Of a stretch of 7,983 nucleotides of DNA, positions 5,408 through 7,983 are shown in pieces. The stretch is taken from positions 1 to 7,983 of the forward strand of contig CAJMOO010000080.1 in the NCBI GenBank assembly GCA_905215045.1. The letters are read 5' to 3'. Origin of the DNA: an uncultured bacterium (GTDB lineage Bacteria > Bacillota_A > Clostridia > Lachnospirales > Lachnospiraceae). The first letter of the stretch is position 1; every line of letters starts with the position of its first letter. The translations under genes and the position numbers were made by a program. The notes under the pieces are model-generated. The model saw only the letters and a list, made by a program, of their open reading frames with translations. It was not told the origin of the DNA and did not search any database.

Positions 5408-6754
5408 TTATTTTACTGGTCTGGCGATCGCTGCAACTTTGCGGTACCATGGATAGCTGTAAGACACACTGCTTCCATCTGCATGTACGATCGTGTCATT
5501 TCCAGCATACATGGCGATATGGTCGATATTTTTATATCTTCCATTCTTTCCACTTCGTTTACGGTAAAAGATTAGATCTCCCGGAAGTAATCTGTCTGAT
5601 TTTCCGTTATATGTAGAAAGTTTTAATAATTTCTTCTTTTTTCCACACCATTTAGCAATATCTGCAGCTGTTGGTGCATAACTCTTGCTTCCAAAATTCA
5701 CACCATATGGTTTATAAGATTTCCACACAAAAGAACTGCAGTCTACATAACCTTTCTGCATTCGTTTTGCCTGACTATATCTTGGTTTTGTCTTACAGAT
5801 TGCTTGAGCTTTACTGACTCCTTTGTATACTTTGGATTTTAAGATATAAATATCAAAAGATACACTCGCATTATCAGCACTGATCGTCAAGGTTGTCCTT
5901 CCGTATTTTTTCCCTTTTGTTAATCCATTTGATGATACAGATGCATATTTTGTATTTCCAACTTTATATGTAACTGGTGTATATCCGCTGGCTCCTGATA
6001 CTTTGTAAGATACTTTTTGCCCTTTTTTCAGAATACAACTGGCTCTATATTGTGGATCTGTGCACTTTACAGCTGCTTCCAGACAAATTCCATCTACATA
6101 TACGTATATCTTTCTGGTTTGTTTTGCATATCCGTAAAATGTCCCATCATCCGATACATAAAAATTATGGTTGTCATCTGCTCGATAGATAATGCGTTCT
6201 TGTCCATTCGCCGAGTTGCCTTCTAATTCAACTTTCCCTTCGTTATAAAGAACCGTTGCAAGTTTGTTATTCTTTAATCTCGGATTGGAAATCTGGATAT
6301 GCATTTCTTTTGTTTCAATACTTTGATATTCTGTTCCTTCATCTGTTATGATATTTAATCGGACTGTTGCATCTCCTATGGATCTTCCTGTAATCCTTGC
6401 AGTCTTCTGATCTGCTGATACCTCCATCGCAATATGATCATTTCCATTGACGATCTGCCAGTCATATTTCAGATTATCTCCATAATCATAAGAATCATTA
6501 TATTTTAATGAAATATTTCCGCCAACAGCAACACCTACATTGGTGTCAGAATCATAAAAATCAATATCATATGTTGCTGCTTCTTCTGGTGAATCGTATC
6601 CGCCCCATAAATTATATCCTGCTTTGTTTATCTTATTCGTTGTCTTTCCCATGCCAGTCTTACTTGCTGCTGATACAGGCATGATCTGAATCAATAACAT
6701 TCCTATAACAGCTGAAAGCGTACATACGCACAGCTTTTTCATCACTTTTTTCAC
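5408..6754 (-). CDS. secreted NlpC/P60 family cell-wall endopeptidase with Ig-like domains
   Basis: A cell-wall hydrolase expected to cut peptide bonds in the peptidoglycan stem outside the membrane. I place the start at the GTG at 6754 (448 residues) because GGGGAG lies seven bases before it; the upstream in-frame ATG at 6769 (453 residues) has no clear binding site. Numbering below follows the longer form. Residues 1-36 are a signal peptide: basic KKVMKK, a hydrophobic core, and cleavage near PVSAA. Residues about 75-160 and 243-310 resemble bacterial Ig-like (BIG2) folds, with a less clear beta-rich stretch between. The C-terminal NlpC/P60 domain (from about 335) has Cys344 in YVDCSSFVW, His417 in IDHIAMYAG and His429 in TIVHADG, the expected Cys-His-His arrangement, plus LLPGDLIFY. 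The enzyme looks intact. No LPXTG anchor is seen, so the Ig-like part may hold it in the wall. Confidence 0.9.
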   Translation of the reverse strand: MKKVMKKLCVCTLSAVIGMLLIQIMPVSAASKTGMGKTTNKINKAGYNLWGGYDSPEEAATYDIDFYDSDTNVGVAVGGNISLKYNDSYDYGDNLKYDWQIVNGNDHIAMEVSADQKTARITGRSIGDATVRLNIITDEGTEYQSIETKEMHIQISNPRLKNNKLATVLYNEGKVELEGNSANGQERIIYRADDNHNFYVSDDGTFYGYAKQTRKIYVYVDGICLEAAVKCTDPQYRASCILKKGQKVSYKVSGASGYTPVTYKVGNTKYASVSSNGLTKGKKYGRTTLTISADNASVSFDIYILKSKVYKGVSKAQAICKTKPRYSQAKRMQKGYVDCSSFVWKSYKPYGVNFGSKSYAPTAADIAKWCGKKKKLLKLSTYNGKSDRLLPGDLIFYRKRSGKNGRYKNIDHIAMYAGNDTIVHADGSSVSYSYPWYRKVAAIARPVK

Positions 6755-6761
6755 TTTATTT

Positions 6762-6767
6762 CTCCCC
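6762..6767 (-). promoter_or_regulatory. ribosome binding site deciding the NlpC start
   Basis: GGGGAG on the - strand ends seven bases before the GTG at 6754. It overlaps the ATG at 6769-6767, which therefore cannot use it, and it is 19 bases from the next ATG at 6742. This favours GTG 6754 as the real start. Confidence 0.6.
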
Positions 6768-6811
6768 ATTTATCTTGTTTCTCTTAATGTATATTCGACT
6801 ATTTATAAAAT

Positions 6812-7756
6812 TTAATTCATTACATTGACTGGTTTTCCTTCCATCCAACATTTCACATTATCAAAATCAATGATCGCACGTTTTACCAATGCTTCTTTTG
6901 TTGCAAATGCAACGTGTGGTGTCGCGATCAGATTCTTTGCATGTAAGAGTGGATGATCTTTTGATACCGGCGGTTCATTCTCAAAGACATCAACGGCTGC
7001 TCCTGCAATCTTACCGTTATTGAGTGCTTCAGCTAATGCTTCACTATCAACAACCGGACCTCTTGCAGTGTTGATCAAAACTGCATCTGGTTTCATCAAT
7101 GCGATTTCATCTTTACCGATCAAACCTTTTGTTGATTCATTTAAAGGTACATGCAATGAAATGATATCACAATTATATAAAAGTTCTTCTAACCCTACAA
7201 ATTGAATTCCTGGAAGATCTTTTACTGTCCTTGAATATGCGTAAACTTCACATCCAAATGCCTGGGCGATCTTCGCAACTCTGGTTCCGATCGCTCCGGT
7301 TCCGATCACACCGAATTTCTTTCCTTCCAGTTCAAATCCAACCAGACCATCCTTGGTTCCTTCTTCTCGGACTACCTGATCGCAGGAAATGATATTTCGA
7401 TACAGTGAGATCAAAAGTCCAAAGACAAGATCTGAAACTGCAGCATTTGAATAGCCTGCACAGTTGCATACTGTGATCCCCTGTTCTTTACATGCATCCA
7501 TCGCAATATGATCGATCCCTGTAAATGCTACCGCCAGCATCTTAAGGTTTTTACAGCCTTTGATGACTTCAGCGTTCAATGGCAGGTTTGCAACCATAAT
7601 AATGTCCGCATCCTTTCCACGTTCGATCAGGCTTTCTGTGTCAGTTACTTTGGTCTGATAAGATACGATCTCGACAGAATCTAGCAATGCTTTATGTGCG
7701 ATTTCCATCAATTTCTCTTCTTCCACACCTAGTGGTTCAATAATTACTAATTTCAT
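6812..7756 (-). CDS. D-isomer-specific 2-hydroxyacid dehydrogenase
   Basis: A 314-residue cytosolic NAD(P)-dependent oxidoreductase of the D-2-hydroxyacid dehydrogenase family, which interconverts 2-keto acids and D-2-hydroxy acids. The Rossmann dinucleotide loop is GVIGTGAIGTRVA (Gly152, Gly154, Gly157). The catalytic triad is Arg232 in NTARGPVVD, Glu261 in VFENEPP and His281 in ATPHVAF. The substrate-side loop contains NCAGYSNAAVSDL (98-110). The strand after the dinucleotide loop ends VYAYSR: an acidic residue there usually favours NAD, so Ser-Arg suggests possible NADP use (inference). The substrate is not readable; glycerate, glyoxylate/hydroxypyruvate and phosphoglycerate-like acids are all possible, but the protein lacks the regulatory domain of long SerA forms. 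The start is ATG at 7756 with AAGGAGT (complement 7768-7774) 11 bases upstream. It may be co-transcribed with the NlpC gene, since no terminator separates them. Confidence 0.93.
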   Translation of the reverse strand: MKLVIIEPLGVEEEKLMEIAHKALLDSVEIVSYQTKVTDTESLIERGKDADIIMVANLPLNAEVIKGCKNLKMLAVAFTGIDHIAMDACKEQGITVCNCAGYSNAAVSDLVFGLLISLYRNIISCDQVVREEGTKDGLVGFELEGKKFGVIGTGAIGTRVAKIAQAFGCEVYAYSRTVKDLPGIQFVGLEELLYNCDIISLHVPLNESTKGLIGKDEIALMKPDAVLINTARGPVVDSEALAEALNNGKIAGAAVDVFENEPPVSKDHPLLHAKNLIATPHVAFATKEALVKRAIIDFDNVKCWMEGKPVNVMN

Positions 7757-7814
7757 AATTGTCGAATACTCCTTTCGTATGATTTTACTCTCCTATTCTA
7801 TCATCAAATATACG

Positions 7815-7845
7815 ATTATAAAAGCTTAGAAATATTTTATTTCAT
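7815..7845 (-). promoter_or_regulatory. candidate promoter of the hydroxyacid dehydrogenase gene
   Basis: A perfect TATAAT lies at 7820-7815 on the - strand, about 60 bases before the start codon. The -35 is poor: ATGAAA at 7845-7840 with a long 19-base spacer is the best match. An inverted repeat (7829-7843) covers the spacer and -35 region, so a regulator may bind here. Confidence 0.45.
7829..7843. repeat. 15-bp palindrome over the -35 region
   Basis: GAAATA (7829-7834) and TATTTC (7838-7843) are perfect inverted arms around a 3-base centre, directly upstream of TATAAT. The position suits an operator, but the sequence is AT-only apart from its ends and could be chance. I do not recognise a known regulator's site. 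Confidence 0.3.
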
Positions 7846-7884
7846 AGAGGATTCCATCGAAGTTTCTTATGATCCATATAAAGT

Positions 7885-7924
7885 AAAAAAACTGCCACAC
7901 TAGTTTCCACCAATGTGACAGTTT
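7885..7924 (-). terminator. intrinsic terminator of a gene lying to the right
   Basis: On the - strand AAACTGTCACA (7924-7914) pairs with TGTGGCAGTTT (7899-7889) with one G-U pair and a 14-base loop, followed by a run of U to 7885. On the + strand the stem has a C-A mismatch and the tail is poor. It therefore ends a - strand transcript entering from the right edge. Confidence 0.88.
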
Positions 7925-7964
7925 CATATACTTTATAGAAAATCTACTGGAGTAAATCTCTTAA

Positions 7965-7983
7965 TTATTTAAGAGTTACTTTA
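7965..7983 (-). CDS. possible C-terminal end of a gene running off the right edge
   Basis: On the - strand the last codons would read Lys-Val-Thr-Leu-Lys and then TAA at 7967-7965, about 40 bases before the terminator at 7924. A gene must end near here to account for that terminator, and this frame is the most natural fit. Only five codons are visible, so nothing can be said about the product. The same bases form an inverted repeat (CTCTTAA 7958-7964 with TTAAGAG 7969-7975). Confidence 0.25.

Noticed and set aside
7951..7980. Inverted repeat at the right edge as a terminator
   Set aside because: The arms (AGTAA/TTACT and CTCTTAA/TTAAGAG with a 2-base bulge) lack G-C pairs and a U-tail and probably overlap the end of a coding frame. 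The clear terminator is at 7885-7924.

Overview
The window looks like chromosome from a low-GC Gram-positive anaerobe, most likely a gut Clostridia of the Lachnospiraceae type. The grounds are AT-rich intergenic DNA, strong AGGAGG-type ribosome binding sites, U-tailed hairpin terminators, a short clostridial-type ThiC behind a TPP riboswitch, an MhsT-like sodium/amino-acid symporter and a secreted Ig-like plus NlpC/P60 protein. The genus cannot be fixed from the sequence alone.

Left part (1-1470, + strand): about 350 bases without a recognisable gene, holding a possible promoter and hairpins. Then comes what appears to be a decayed operon: the C-terminal quarter of a sodium:solute symporter, an intact 58-residue membrane protein, and a nitrilase-superfamily hydrolase broken by a one-base frameshift in an A6 run and by an in-frame loss of the region after the catalytic Cys. 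A strong bidirectional terminator (1516-1562) separates this from the rest.

Right part (1565-7983, all - strand), in transcription order: the probable last codons of a gene lying off the right edge, its terminator, a D-2-hydroxyacid dehydrogenase, a secreted NlpC/P60 endopeptidase with Ig-like domains, a terminator, then a promoter, TPP riboswitch and thiC. These are followed by a neurotransmitter:sodium symporter family transporter and a beta-phosphoglucomutase-like HAD hydrolase.

The best-supported regulatory story is thiC. Its promoter has a -35 inside the upstream gene's terminator stem. The aptamer is complete, and it is followed by an intrinsic terminator and then by a second hairpin that covers the thiC Shine-Dalgarno sequence. 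I see no U-tailed terminator between thiC and the transporter, so the transporter may share the thiamine-controlled transcript; this is inference. The dehydrogenase and NlpC genes are 42-57 bases apart without a terminator and may be co-transcribed, though their functions are not obviously linked.

I found no clear sign of a wholly new system, mobile element, CRISPR array, tRNA or rRNA. The points most worth a second look are the decayed symporter/hydrolase operon with its intact small protein, and the layered control region of thiC.
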